DNA from: SABY01 sp964612515
Lineage (GTDB): Bacteria > Bacteroidota > Bacteroidia > Bacteroidales > 4484-276
Assembly: GCA_964612515.1 (NCBI GenBank)
Contig: CAZTCX010000029.1
Coordinates: forward strand, 1-30,631
Direction: 5' to 3'
Length of the DNA: 30,631 bases
Shown here piece after piece: positions 22,432-30,631 of this stretch. Position numbers and translations under genes: made by a program. The notes beneath the pieces are model-generated. The model ran no database searches and was not told where the DNA came from. It was given only the letters and a program-made list of their open reading frames with translations. The first letter of the stretch is position 1. Every line of letters starts with the position of its first letter.

Positions 22432-23580
22432 ATGAACTTTGAACTAACCGATGACCAAAAGATGATCCGCCAGGCCGTGCGCGACTTTGCCGAACGCGAG
22501 ATAGCACCCCTGGCCCAAGAGCTCGACGAGAAAGCAGAATTTTCTCCCGAACTTACCCGCAAGATGGGCGAACTTGGATTGTTTGGCATGTACCTGCCCG
22601 AAAAGTACGGCGGCCAACACATGGACACCCTCGCCTACATCATCGCTGTGGAAGAGATAGCCCGCGTGGATGGTAGCCAGGCCGCTACGCTGGCGGCTCA
22701 CAACAGCCTGGGCATTGGTCCTATTTATTACTACGGCACCGAAGAACAAAAACAAAAATATTTGCCCCGCCTCTGCACCGGCGAAGCTTTGTGGGGCTTT
22801 GGCCTCACCGAACCCGACGCCGGTTCCGACTCGCGCGGCACAAAAACCACAGCAATTCCCGACGGTGACCACTGGATCATCAACGGCTCCAAAATATTTA
22901 TCACCAATGGCTCCGCCGATATCTCCATCGGCTCTTCCGTTCAAACCGTCACCAAAACCCACGACGACGGCCATAAGGAATACTCGACTTTCATCGTCGA
23001 TAAAGATACACCAGGATTTAAGCGCGTTACCATGCACGGCAAAATGATGTGGCGCGCCTCCGACACCTCCGAGCTTTATTTCGACGACTGCCGCATCCCT
23101 AAAGAAAACCTGCTGGGACAAGTGGGCGAAGGCTCCAAAATAATGCTCTCCACCCTCGACAATGGCCGGCTTTCGATTGCCGCCATGGGTTTGGGAGCTG
23201 CTCAAGGCGCGTTTGAACTCGCCATGAAATATTCGCAAGAGCGCAGGCAGTTTGGAAAACCTATCTCTAAGTTTCAAATCAACGCCTTTAAGCTTGCTGA
23301 CATGGCCACCAAAATAGAACATGCACGCTGGTTCCTTTATCGTGCTTGCTGGCTCAAAGACAACAAGCAACCTTTTGGAAAAGAAGGAGCAATGGCCAAA
23401 CTGTATTGCTCGGAAGTAGCCCGCGAGGTAGCCGACGAAGCTGTGCAAATTCACGGTGGCTATGGCCTGATGAAAGATTACCCCATCGAGCGCATCTACC
23501 GCGACCAGCGCCTGTTGCAGATCGGCGAAGGCACTTCCGAAATTCAGCGCCTGGTCATCTCACGGCATCTGGGTTTGTAA
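22432..23580 (+). CDS. Acyl-CoA dehydrogenase (short-chain-type active site)
   Basis: A 382-residue FAD enzyme oxidising an acyl-CoA to the 2-enoyl-CoA and passing electrons to ETF. FAD/substrate motifs: GFGLTEPDAGSD (122-133), NGSKIFITNG (151-160), the arginine segment RRQFGKPI (271-278) and IHGGYGLMKDYPIERIYRD. The catalytic Glu366 lies in QIGEGTSEIQR, the site used by short/medium-chain enzymes. Isovaleryl-CoA dehydrogenases instead use a Glu in an upstream helix (LDLER-type) and have Ala here; this protein has LDNGR (242-246) upstream. Context in the leucine cluster points to isovaleryl-CoA as substrate, the residues to a short-chain enzyme. The call is therefore left general. Confidence 0.93.
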   Translation: MNFELTDDQKMIRQAVRDFAEREIAPLAQELDEKAEFSPELTRKMGELGLFGMYLPEKYGGQHMDTLAYIIAVEEIARVDGSQAATLAAHNSLGIGPIYYYGTEEQKQKYLPRLCTGEALWGFGLTEPDAGSDSRGTKTTAIPDGDHWIINGSKIFITNGSADISIGSSVQTVTKTHDDGHKEYSTFIVDKDTPGFKRVTMHGKMMWRASDTSELYFDDCRIPKENLLGQVGEGSKIMLSTLDNGRLSIAAMGLGAAQGAFELAMKYSQERRQFGKPISKFQINAFKLADMATKIEHARWFLYRACWLKDNKQPFGKEGAMAKLYCSEVAREVADEAVQIHGGYGLMKDYPIERIYRDQRLLQIGEGTSEIQRLVISRHLGL

Positions 23581-23646
23581 AACTGCATCATTATTTAAAT
23601 GGAAAGACATTAACACTATCAATCATTAATATTTAAAAAATAAACA

Positions 23647-23847
23647 ATGGAAAAACCAACAAAAAAAACCGAATGTATCGTCCGCGACAACGGACCACTC
23701 ATCATCAAAGGCGACTTTACACTCACCGATGCGCAAGGCAACGAACTGCCCGTGGCTGACCCGACGTATCTCTGCCGCTGCGGCCATTCCAAAAACAAAC
23801 CCTTTTGCGACGGCATGCACAAACAAATCGGATTCAAAACGATTTGA
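23647..23847 (+). CDS. CDGSH-type iron-sulfur protein
   Basis: A 66-residue protein with a single CDGSH motif: Cys43, Cys45, Cys54 and His58 in CRCGHSKNKPFCDGMH would coordinate one 2Fe-2S cluster (3 Cys, 1 His). There is no transmembrane segment, unlike mitoNEET, so it is a soluble minimal version. These clusters are redox- and pH-labile and proposed roles are electron transfer or sensing. The gene is 66 bp after the acyl-CoA dehydrogenase and 112 bp before acetoacetyl-CoA synthetase, all on one strand, so a redox role near the flavoenzyme is conceivable but unproven. Confidence 0.9.
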   Translation: MEKPTKKTECIVRDNGPLIIKGDFTLTDAQGNELPVADPTYLCRCGHSKNKPFCDGMHKQIGFKTI

Positions 23848-23893
23848 TGCAGCCGTCCGGTCGTGCTTAATAATTCCCCTGAATTGGCATGAG

Positions 23894-23923
23894 CGTAAAG
23901 ACGCATTGCAATGCGTCTCTACG
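23894..23923. repeat. 20-bp perfect palindrome within a 30-bp near-palindrome
   Basis: AGACGCATTGCAATGCGTCT (23899-23918) is a perfect dyad. Flanking CGTAA and CTACG extend it to 30 bp with one mismatch. It closely resembles the dispersed AGAGACGCATTGCAATGCGTCTC-type repeat I recall from Bacteroidota and cyanobacteria. It lies between the CDGSH and acetoacetyl-CoA synthetase genes. Confidence 0.8.
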
Positions 23924-23959
23924 AAATCCATAATATTAACCAGCAAAACCCACAACAAC

Positions 23960-25894
<1,935 letters not shown>

Positions 25895-25995
25895 CAGATT
25901 GAACAAATAGGTATGAATCTGCCTTTTTGAGAGTCAATTAAGGCGAAAAAATAAATTACATCTTAGATCATTCCATTCACAACACCGAGCGTTTT

Positions 25996-27006
25996 ATGAA
26001 ATATCCTAAAAAAGTAGTTATCGGCGACATCACCGTGCGCGACGGATTTCAGCACGAAGAAATTTTTATCCCAACAGAGGCAAAACTATGGCTTGCCGAA
26101 GAGTTGTTGCTGGCAGGTTTCAAACACATCGAAGTATCCAATTTTGGGAACCCGAAAGGCATGCCCCAATTTGGAGATGCCGACGAACTTTTCAAAAAGA
26201 TTCGCAGCAGCAAGCGCGTCGCCCACCTGCTCGACGAGGTGATGCTGACGGCTATCACCATTCGTGAGCGGGCCGTGCAGCGCGCCATCGAAGCTCGCCA
26301 GGAGGGCTGGGGTCCCGACCGCATCCTGTTGATGGTTTCCACCAGCGAATCACACCAACAGAAAAACTCAGGATTGACCCTCGACGAATATTGGAAAATG
26401 AGCGCAGAGTGGGTGAAAAAGGCGCGCGATGCAGGCCTCAAAGTCAACGGCACCGTGAGTACCATCTGGGGCTGTCCCATCGAAGGACCAACCGATATGA
26501 ATCGCGCTATCGAATTTACCAAGCGCTGGTTTGATATTGGCGTAAGCGACGTAGAACACGCCGACCACGACGGCTCTGCTTCGCCTGACCGCGTTTACGA
26601 ATATTTCTCGCGTCTGCTCGACAAAGTGGACAACCCGCACAAACAAATTGCCCATTTTCATACTACCCGCGGCTGGGGCATGGCCAATGTGCTGGCAGCG
26701 CTGCAAGCCGGGATGACCAATTACGAATCGACCATGGGCGGACTGGGTGGGCAGCCGGCCAACTTCGTCAGCGGTGTGCCGGTTCCCGGAACAGGAGCTT
26801 ATTATTACAAAGACCCTACTGATGTTGGCCTCGTATCGACGGAAGATATGGTGGTGATGATGGACGAGATGGGCATCGATACCGGACTGGATATCGACAG
26901 GATTTTGGAAATTGGTAAGATGGTGGAAAAAATTGTCGGGCGCAAACTCCGGTCAGAATCTATCCGTAACGGACGCATTCCCAAAAGTATGTCAGGGCGG
27001 AAATAG
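25996..27006 (+). CDS. HMG-CoA lyase-like DRE-TIM metallolyase, non-canonical active-site loop
   Basis: A 336-residue TIM-barrel lyase. Seen: ITVRDGFQHEE (12-22; Arg15, Asp16), IEVSNFGNPKGMP (45-57), metal-ligand pair AHFHTTRGWGMANVLAAL (His220, His222), and MGGLGGQP (247-254). In known HMG-CoA lyases the last loop is GLGGCP(Y/F)A with the catalytic Cys; here it is Gln253, and the following ANFVSGVPVPGTGAYYYKD differs from the usual PGASGN. The SLGDTIG motif is replaced by VEHADHDG (186-193). The context (leucine cluster, acetoacetyl-CoA synthetase upstream) argues for HMG-CoA cleavage to acetyl-CoA and acetoacetate. The residues argue for a divergent subfamily that may use a different acid or substrate. 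Confidence 0.8.
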   Translation: MKYPKKVVIGDITVRDGFQHEEIFIPTEAKLWLAEELLLAGFKHIEVSNFGNPKGMPQFGDADELFKKIRSSKRVAHLLDEVMLTAITIRERAVQRAIEARQEGWGPDRILLMVSTSESHQQKNSGLTLDEYWKMSAEWVKKARDAGLKVNGTVSTIWGCPIEGPTDMNRAIEFTKRWFDIGVSDVEHADHDGSASPDRVYEYFSRLLDKVDNPHKQIAHFHTTRGWGMANVLAALQAGMTNYESTMGGLGGQPANFVSGVPVPGTGAYYYKDPTDVGLVSTEDMVVMMDEMGIDTGLDIDRILEIGKMVEKIVGRKLRSESIRNGRIPKSMSGRK

Positions 27007-27080
27007 TTGGAAGTTAGAGGTTGGAGATTGGATTTCAAATTTAAAATTTCTGAACTTTTACTACAAAATTCCTTCGACCA

Positions 27081-27103
27081 GGCTGGCTTCGACAAGCTCA
27101 GCC
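27081..27103. terminator. REP-like hairpin between convergent genes, possible terminator
   Basis: GGCT-G-GCTT-CGAC-AAGC-TC-AGCC forms a stem with a small internal bulge 75 bp after the HMG-CoA lyase-like gene and before the 3' end of the minus-strand PepSY gene. It contains the GCTTCGACAAGCTCAG word of the dispersed GTCGAAG family. There is no T-tract, so a termination role is only suggested by position. Confidence 0.4.
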
Positions 27104-27233
27104 ACCGCAACCGCCTCATGGCAGGCTTTATTCTGAATTCGATGTTTTTTGTTTCTAAAAAAATCTGACTGGATTTCAAAAGATTTTTTAGACTGTTTGG
27201 ATCCTTCATAAATCAACCTGCTGGCAATTTGTT

Positions 27234-27824
27234 TCATTTCTTTTCGGCGGCTCGTTTTTCTCTTTTAATCTTTTTAGGCCCATACCAAAGCCAAAATCCT
27301 GTAATTGTAAATGTCAACAGGGAAAGCCCCATCATGGAGGTGTAAATCAATTTGATTGGTTCACTGGTAGTTCCCAGGTAATAGTCAAGAATTGAACCAT
27401 CATGAATGTCCTCAATAAAATCGGAAAACCTTTTTTGGATATTCAAAACTTCCCCGGTTGTCCCGTCGAGCTGAATTGCCCAATATTGATCGACGAAGAC
27501 AAATTTAACCATTCCTTTATTTTTTCTTATGTCAATTTTTTCAAGCTCAAACGATAATTCAGATGAAATGGAGTCGTGAAGAACCTTGCAGGCAATCGTG
27601 TGCAAACTGTCGATAGGAAGCCAATCCTTTAAATCTGTTGACGTGCCAATTTGCGTTTTTGGTAAAATCAAACCGCCACTATGTTTTTTCCATCCAAGTA
27701 TAAGCCCTGTGGTACCAATGAAGAAGAAAAAAATGAAAAGAGCCGCGCCCGTAGTTTTATGGATTTTTCTGAATCTGCGTAATAATTTGGTTTGCTTTTT
27801 CCTTTTGCTTTTATGTTTCATCAT
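27234..27824 (-). CDS. PepSY-associated TM-helix (PepSY_TM) protein
   Basis: A 196-residue inner-membrane protein with a very basic cytoplasmic start (MMKHKSKRKKQTKLLRRFRK), first membrane helix at about 24-44 preceded by RKIHKTTG (His22), a periplasmic PepSY-like domain (about 55-150) containing FIEDIHDG (His141), and a second helix at about 158-181 ending GFWLWYGP. The paired HxxxG/IHDG histidines near the membrane are typical of small PepSY_TM proteins, often found with iron or siderophore uptake genes and ferric reductases; none is next to it here. ATGs at 27824 and 27821 are equivalent starts. A TAnnTTTG box lies 23 bp upstream. Confidence 0.85.
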   Translation of the reverse strand: MMKHKSKRKKQTKLLRRFRKIHKTTGAALFIFFFFIGTTGLILGWKKHSGGLILPKTQIGTSTDLKDWLPIDSLHTIACKVLHDSISSELSFELEKIDIRKNKGMVKFVFVDQYWAIQLDGTTGEVLNIQKRFSDFIEDIHDGSILDYYLGTTSEPIKLIYTSMMGLSLLTFTITGFWLWYGPKKIKREKRAAEKK

Positions 27825-27847
27825 CGGGCTTCATTATTTTCATACGG

Positions 27848-27855
27848 CAAAATTA
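27848..27855 (-). promoter_or_regulatory. -7 promoter box for the PepSY_TM gene
   Basis: The minus strand reads TAATTTTG, an exact TAnnTTTG match, 23 bp upstream of the ATG at 27824; no -33 TTTG at the normal spacing. Confidence 0.45.
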
Positions 27856-27954
27856 CATAGGTTTCTCATATGAGTAAACTGAACAGCCTTGCCACAAACG
27901 AAATAGCTATTTTCGCAGATTGAAAATGATAATTAAGCTGTTTTGAAAAAAGCC

Positions 27955-28054
27955 NNNNNNNNNNNNNNNNNNNNNNNNNNNNNNNNNNNNNNNNNNNNNN
28001 NNNNNNNNNNNNNNNNNNNNNNNNNNNNNNNNNNNNNNNNNNNNNNNNNNNNNN
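27955..28054. other. Assembly gap, 100 N, upstream of the glycosyltransferase pair
   Basis: Exactly 100 N flanked by an identical 55-bp sequence (27900-27954 and 28055-28109). Collapsing the copies gives a continuous promoter region and the start of the glycosyltransferase gene. Confidence 0.95.
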
Positions 28055-28097
28055 GAAATAGCTATTTTCGCAGATTGAAAATGATAATTAAGCTGTT

Positions 28098-29213
28098 TTG
28101 AAAAAAGCCATTGTTTCGGTCATCAACGATCTTGTTACCGACCAGCGCGTCAACAAAAGCTGCCTGGTATTGCAGGAGCTTGGCTATGAAGTGCTGCTTG
28201 TCGGACGTCGCCGCAAGCGAAGCCTTCCGCTGCCATCGCGGCCTTATGCGATGCACCGGATGAGGCTGCTCTTCGAGCGTGGACCTTTGTTTTACGCTTG
28301 TTTCAATGTCAGACTTTTCTTTGTGCTACTCTGGCGCGGTGCCGATCTGCTCTTTGCCAACGACCTCGACACGCTCCTTCCCAACTATCTGATATCAAAA
28401 ATTAAAAATATTCCAATCGTTTACGACAGTCACGAATACTTTACCGAAACGCCCGAGCTGGTCAATCGAAAGTTTGTGCAAGGCGTTTGGAAAAAAATTG
28501 AAGCCACCCTTGTTCCTCGGCTTCCATGGATGATCACTGTGAATGAATCCATTGCCGGGCTGTTTCGCAATAAATATAATGTGGAGGTTTTTGTTGTTCG
28601 CAACATTCCGCCACGGCAAACCGTCACTTCCGCGCCAGCTGACGTTTCTTTGCCGCTTGTCAACGATCAGCCCATAGTCCTTTTACAGGGATCGGGCATC
28701 AACATACAGCGTGGCGCCGAGGAACTGGTGGAAGCTATGCAATATGTGCTGCACGGGCAGTTGCTCATCATCGGTGGTGGCGATGTAATCGGGCGGTTGA
28801 AGCAAATGGCGCACGATTTACAACTCACCGATAAAATAACTTTTATGCCGTCGATGCCTTTTGAGCAGTTGCAAAATTACACCCGTCAGGCTGCCATCGG
28901 GCTATCGATAGATAAAGATACCAACATCAACTACCGCTATTCGCTGCCCAACAAGCTCTTCGACTACATCCTTGCCGGCGTGCCGGTGCTGGTGACACCA
29001 CTTACGGAAATAAAAAAGATAGTGGATGAGTGGCAAGTGGGCGAAACTATCAACAGCCATGAGCCACGCAGCATCGCCCGCCACATCGACGCCATGCTGG
29101 CCGATAAAGAAAAACTGGCAACCTACCACCGCAATTGCCTGGCTGCCGCAAAGGCACTCAATTGGGAAAACGAAAAGCAGGTTTTAATAAAGATTTTGAA
29201 ACAATATGCCTGA
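28098..29213 (+). CDS. Glycosyltransferase, GT4-like (GT-B fold)
   Basis: A 371-residue cytoplasmic glycosyltransferase. N-terminal acceptor domain: DLVTDQRVNKSCLVLQELGY, LLFANDLDTLLPNYL, and PIVYDSHEYFTETPEL. C-terminal nucleotide-sugar domain: VLLQGSGINIQRGAEELVEA, LLIIGGGDVIGRL, ITFMPSMP, and the conserved donor-binding GLSIDKDTNINYRYSLPNKL then FDYILAGVPVL. The only usable start in frame is the TTG at 28098 ([M]KKAIVSVINDL); an ATG at 28081 is in another frame and stops after six codons. It overlaps the second glycosyltransferase gene by 8 bp, so they are co-translated. Sugar and acceptor are unknown; cell-surface polysaccharide synthesis is likely. Confidence 0.9.
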   Translation: MKKAIVSVINDLVTDQRVNKSCLVLQELGYEVLLVGRRRKRSLPLPSRPYAMHRMRLLFERGPLFYACFNVRLFFVLLWRGADLLFANDLDTLLPNYLISKIKNIPIVYDSHEYFTETPELVNRKFVQGVWKKIEATLVPRLPWMITVNESIAGLFRNKYNVEVFVVRNIPPRQTVTSAPADVSLPLVNDQPIVLLQGSGINIQRGAEELVEAMQYVLHGQLLIIGGGDVIGRLKQMAHDLQLTDKITFMPSMPFEQLQNYTRQAAIGLSIDKDTNINYRYSLPNKLFDYILAGVPVLVTPLTEIKKIVDEWQVGETINSHEPRSIARHIDAMLADKEKLATYHRNCLAAAKALNWENEKQVLIKILKQYA

Positions 29214-30333
29214 AAATATTTTGCATATCATCTCCTTCGACATCCCCTACCCGCCCAACTATGGCGGCGTAATAGATGTTTTTTATAAAATTAAAACTTT
29301 AAAAAAAGCAGGCGTGGGTGTCATTTTGCATTGCTATGCTTATGGGCGCAACGAATCGCCGGAACTTGAAGCACTTTGCGAAAAGGTTTACTATTACTCC
29401 CGGCGTACCGGCTGGCGCACCAACATAAGTCTGAAACCATACATCGTCAACAGCCGCCAATCAGATGAGCTTATCGAAAACCTTTTGGCCGACAGCTATC
29501 CTATCCTTTTTGAAGGATTGCATTCGTGCTTTTATCTGGACGATCCACGACTGGAGCAGCGCGTGAAAATCTATCGCGAAAGCAACATCGAGCATCATTA
29601 TTATGCGCATTTGGCGAAAGCAGAAAAGAATGTTTTTAAAAAACTTTTCTTCACCATCGAAAGCTGGCGGCTAAAGCTTTATCAGCAAAAGCTAAAACAT
29701 GCCGACCTCATGCTTGCTGTGTCGGCCAGCGATACGGCCTATCTGCAGCAGCAATTCCCGAAGCACCATGTCGAATACCTCCCGAGTTTTCATCCCAATG
29801 ATGATTTTGAAGTTCAGGCTGGCAAATCCGATTTCTTCCTTTATCACGGCAAGCTTTCCGTTACCGAAAATTATAATGCTGCCGAATATCTTGTGGAAGA
29901 GGTTTTTGCCGGGCTATCACAGCAACTCGTGATTGCGGGGATGGATCCGCCGGCGCACCTCATCAAAAAGTGCAATGCCCACCACAACGTCAAGTTGATT
30001 ACCAATCCGGATGACGCGACGATGTTTGGACTCATCCGTGATGCACAGGCCAATATTCTCGTAACCTTTCAGGCAACCGGCCTCAAACTCAAGCTACTCA
30101 ACACACTTTTCAAGGGTCGGTTTTGTATTGTAAATCCGGAAATGGTGCAAGGAACCGGATTGGACAGGTTGTGTGAAATTGCTGCTAATGCCAATGAGCT
30201 TAAAGAAAAGATAGAACTAGTAACTCATAAAGATTTCGACATGCAGGAAGTTGAAAGGCGGCGGGAAGTGCTGATGAAAAACTATTCCAACACAACGAAT
30301 GCACAAAAGCTGATTGGGTGGGTTTTTAAATAA
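29206..30333 (+). CDS. Glycosyltransferase, GT1/GT4-like
   Basis: A 375-residue GT-B-type protein. The N-terminus ILHIISFDIPYPPNYGGVID carries the PPxxGG loop typical of GT4 acceptor domains. The centre has DLMLAVSASDTAYLQQQFP, and the C-terminal half FFLYHGKLSVTENYNAAEYL, QLVIAGMDPP, ANILVTFQATGLKLKLLNTL and GRFCIVNPEMVQGTGL, equivalent to the donor-binding region but without the usual ExxxE signature. It could be a weakly active or unusual transferase. The ATG at 29206 lies inside the last codons of the preceding transferase gene. No further polysaccharide genes follow before the tRNA. Confidence 0.82.
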   Translation: MPENILHIISFDIPYPPNYGGVIDVFYKIKTLKKAGVGVILHCYAYGRNESPELEALCEKVYYYSRRTGWRTNISLKPYIVNSRQSDELIENLLADSYPILFEGLHSCFYLDDPRLEQRVKIYRESNIEHHYYAHLAKAEKNVFKKLFFTIESWRLKLYQQKLKHADLMLAVSASDTAYLQQQFPKHHVEYLPSFHPNDDFEVQAGKSDFFLYHGKLSVTENYNAAEYLVEEVFAGLSQQLVIAGMDPPAHLIKKCNAHHNVKLITNPDDATMFGLIRDAQANILVTFQATGLKLKLLNTLFKGRFCIVNPEMVQGTGLDRLCEIAANANELKEKIELVTHKDFDMQEVERRREVLMKNYSNTTNAQKLIGWVFK

Positions 30334-30399
30334 TAGCCAATGATCCTGGATAATCGACACGAGTAGGAAAAGAGTGAAAAGTCAGACCGTGAATAGCGT

Positions 30400-30421
30400 G
30401 AGGCCAACACCCAAAGGCCTC
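30400..30421 (+). terminator. Hairpin after the glycosyltransferase pair
   Basis: GAGGCC (30400-30405) and GGCCTC (30416-30421) pair around a 10-nt loop, with outer GTCAG (30381-30385) and CTGAC (30421-30425) near-pairing. No T-run follows, so this is a weak terminator candidate. The rest of 30334-30582 holds only the tRNA promoter. Confidence 0.3.
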
Positions 30422-30528
30422 TGACAGATGCGTTTTAGTTCAAATAACATTCACAGCATGACTTGAGCAGAACCTGGCTTTTCAAAATATTCTTCAATAA
30501 AATAATTTACCTACTTAATAAATAATAC

Positions 30529-30536
30529 TATCTTTG
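30529..30536 (+). promoter_or_regulatory. -7 promoter box for the initiator tRNA
   Basis: TATCTTTG, an exact TAnnTTTG match, 46 bp upstream of the tRNA, with a poor TTTA at 30506-30509 (19-bp spacer) as a possible -33 element. Confidence 0.5.
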
Positions 30537-30582
30537 CCGCCCAATTGACTCAGAAAAGTTCTTTATTGAAACAAAAATATAT

Positions 30583-30631
<49 letters not shown>

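Noticed and set aside
22444..23454. 336-residue open frame antisense to the acyl-CoA dehydrogenase
   Set aside because: A codon-bias shadow: the dehydrogenase on the plus strand has complete motifs, while the antisense product resembles nothing.
22432..23580. Naming the acyl-CoA dehydrogenase as isovaleryl-CoA dehydrogenase (LiuA)
   Set aside because: Context fits, but the catalytic Glu is at the short-chain position and the IVD-type Glu is missing, so the specific name was not used.
23729..23959. 77-residue N-terminal extension of the acetoacetyl-CoA synthetase frame
   Set aside because: It overlaps the CDGSH gene in another frame and crosses a 30-bp palindrome; the family N-terminus matches the ATG at 23960.

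Overview
The window is a stretch of chromosome from a member of the Bacteroidota, most likely an environmental Bacteroidales-type genome assembled as a draft. The evidence is: a C-terminal type IX secretion (Por) sorting domain on one exported protein; promoters of the Bacteroidota type (TAnnTTTG -7 boxes) in front of at least eight genes; absence of Shine-Dalgarno sequences; families typical of the phylum (DUF4301, CDGSH protein, PepSY-TM protein, four-helix-bundle S23-like protein); and several dispersed palindromic repeat families. Three runs of exactly 100 N mark scaffold joins. Each is flanked by the same 55 bp on both sides, so the joins look like unmerged contig overlaps rather than missing DNA.

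Layout. 1-5.4 kb: tail of a probable patatin-like phospholipase, a convergent exported serine beta-lactamase/PBP-like hydrolase, a repeat-filled intergenic region, the replicative helicase gene dnaB, and a secreted protein of a family often mislabelled asparagine synthetase B. 5.6-11.1 kb (minus strand): a small lipoprotein, then an export operon read TetR regulator, TolC-like outer membrane factor, HlyD-like lipoprotein adaptor, ABC ATPase, ABC ATPase. The first four genes are tightly packed with two ATGA overlaps. The second ATPase is split off by palindromic elements, and no membrane permease is present. A perfect palindrome in the tetR promoter is a good operator candidate. 11.3-14.7 kb (minus strand): frr, a DUF4301 protein, and an atypical NAD(P)-binding SDR protein.

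15-27 kb (plus strand): a leucine/isovalerate degradation cluster. It has the carboxyltransferase and biotin-carboxylase/biotin-carrier subunits of a methylcrotonyl-CoA-carboxylase-type enzyme, a methylglutaconyl-CoA-hydratase-type crotonase, an acyl-CoA dehydrogenase, acetoacetyl-CoA synthetase and an HMG-CoA-lyase-like protein. Together they would take isovaleryl-CoA through methylcrotonyl-, methylglutaconyl- and HMG-CoA to acetyl-CoA and acetoacetate, with the acetoacetate reactivated to its CoA ester. A DUF1028 exported protein, a four-helix-bundle protein and a CDGSH iron-sulfur protein are interspersed. Two enzymes deviate from textbook residues: the lyase lacks the catalytic Cys loop, and the dehydrogenase carries its catalytic Glu at the short-chain rather than the isovaleryl position. 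Most intergenic gaps in the first half of the cluster are filled by arrays of a 14-bp repeat.

27-30.6 kb: a PepSY-TM protein (minus), two overlapping glycosyltransferase genes (plus), and the first two thirds of an initiator tRNA-Met running off the window.

The most unusual noncoding signals are a regularly spaced array of short palindromes with 2-nt loops (6037-6178, partial second copy at 22315-22369) and the 14-bp arrays. No CRISPR, integrase, transposase or phage gene was found.
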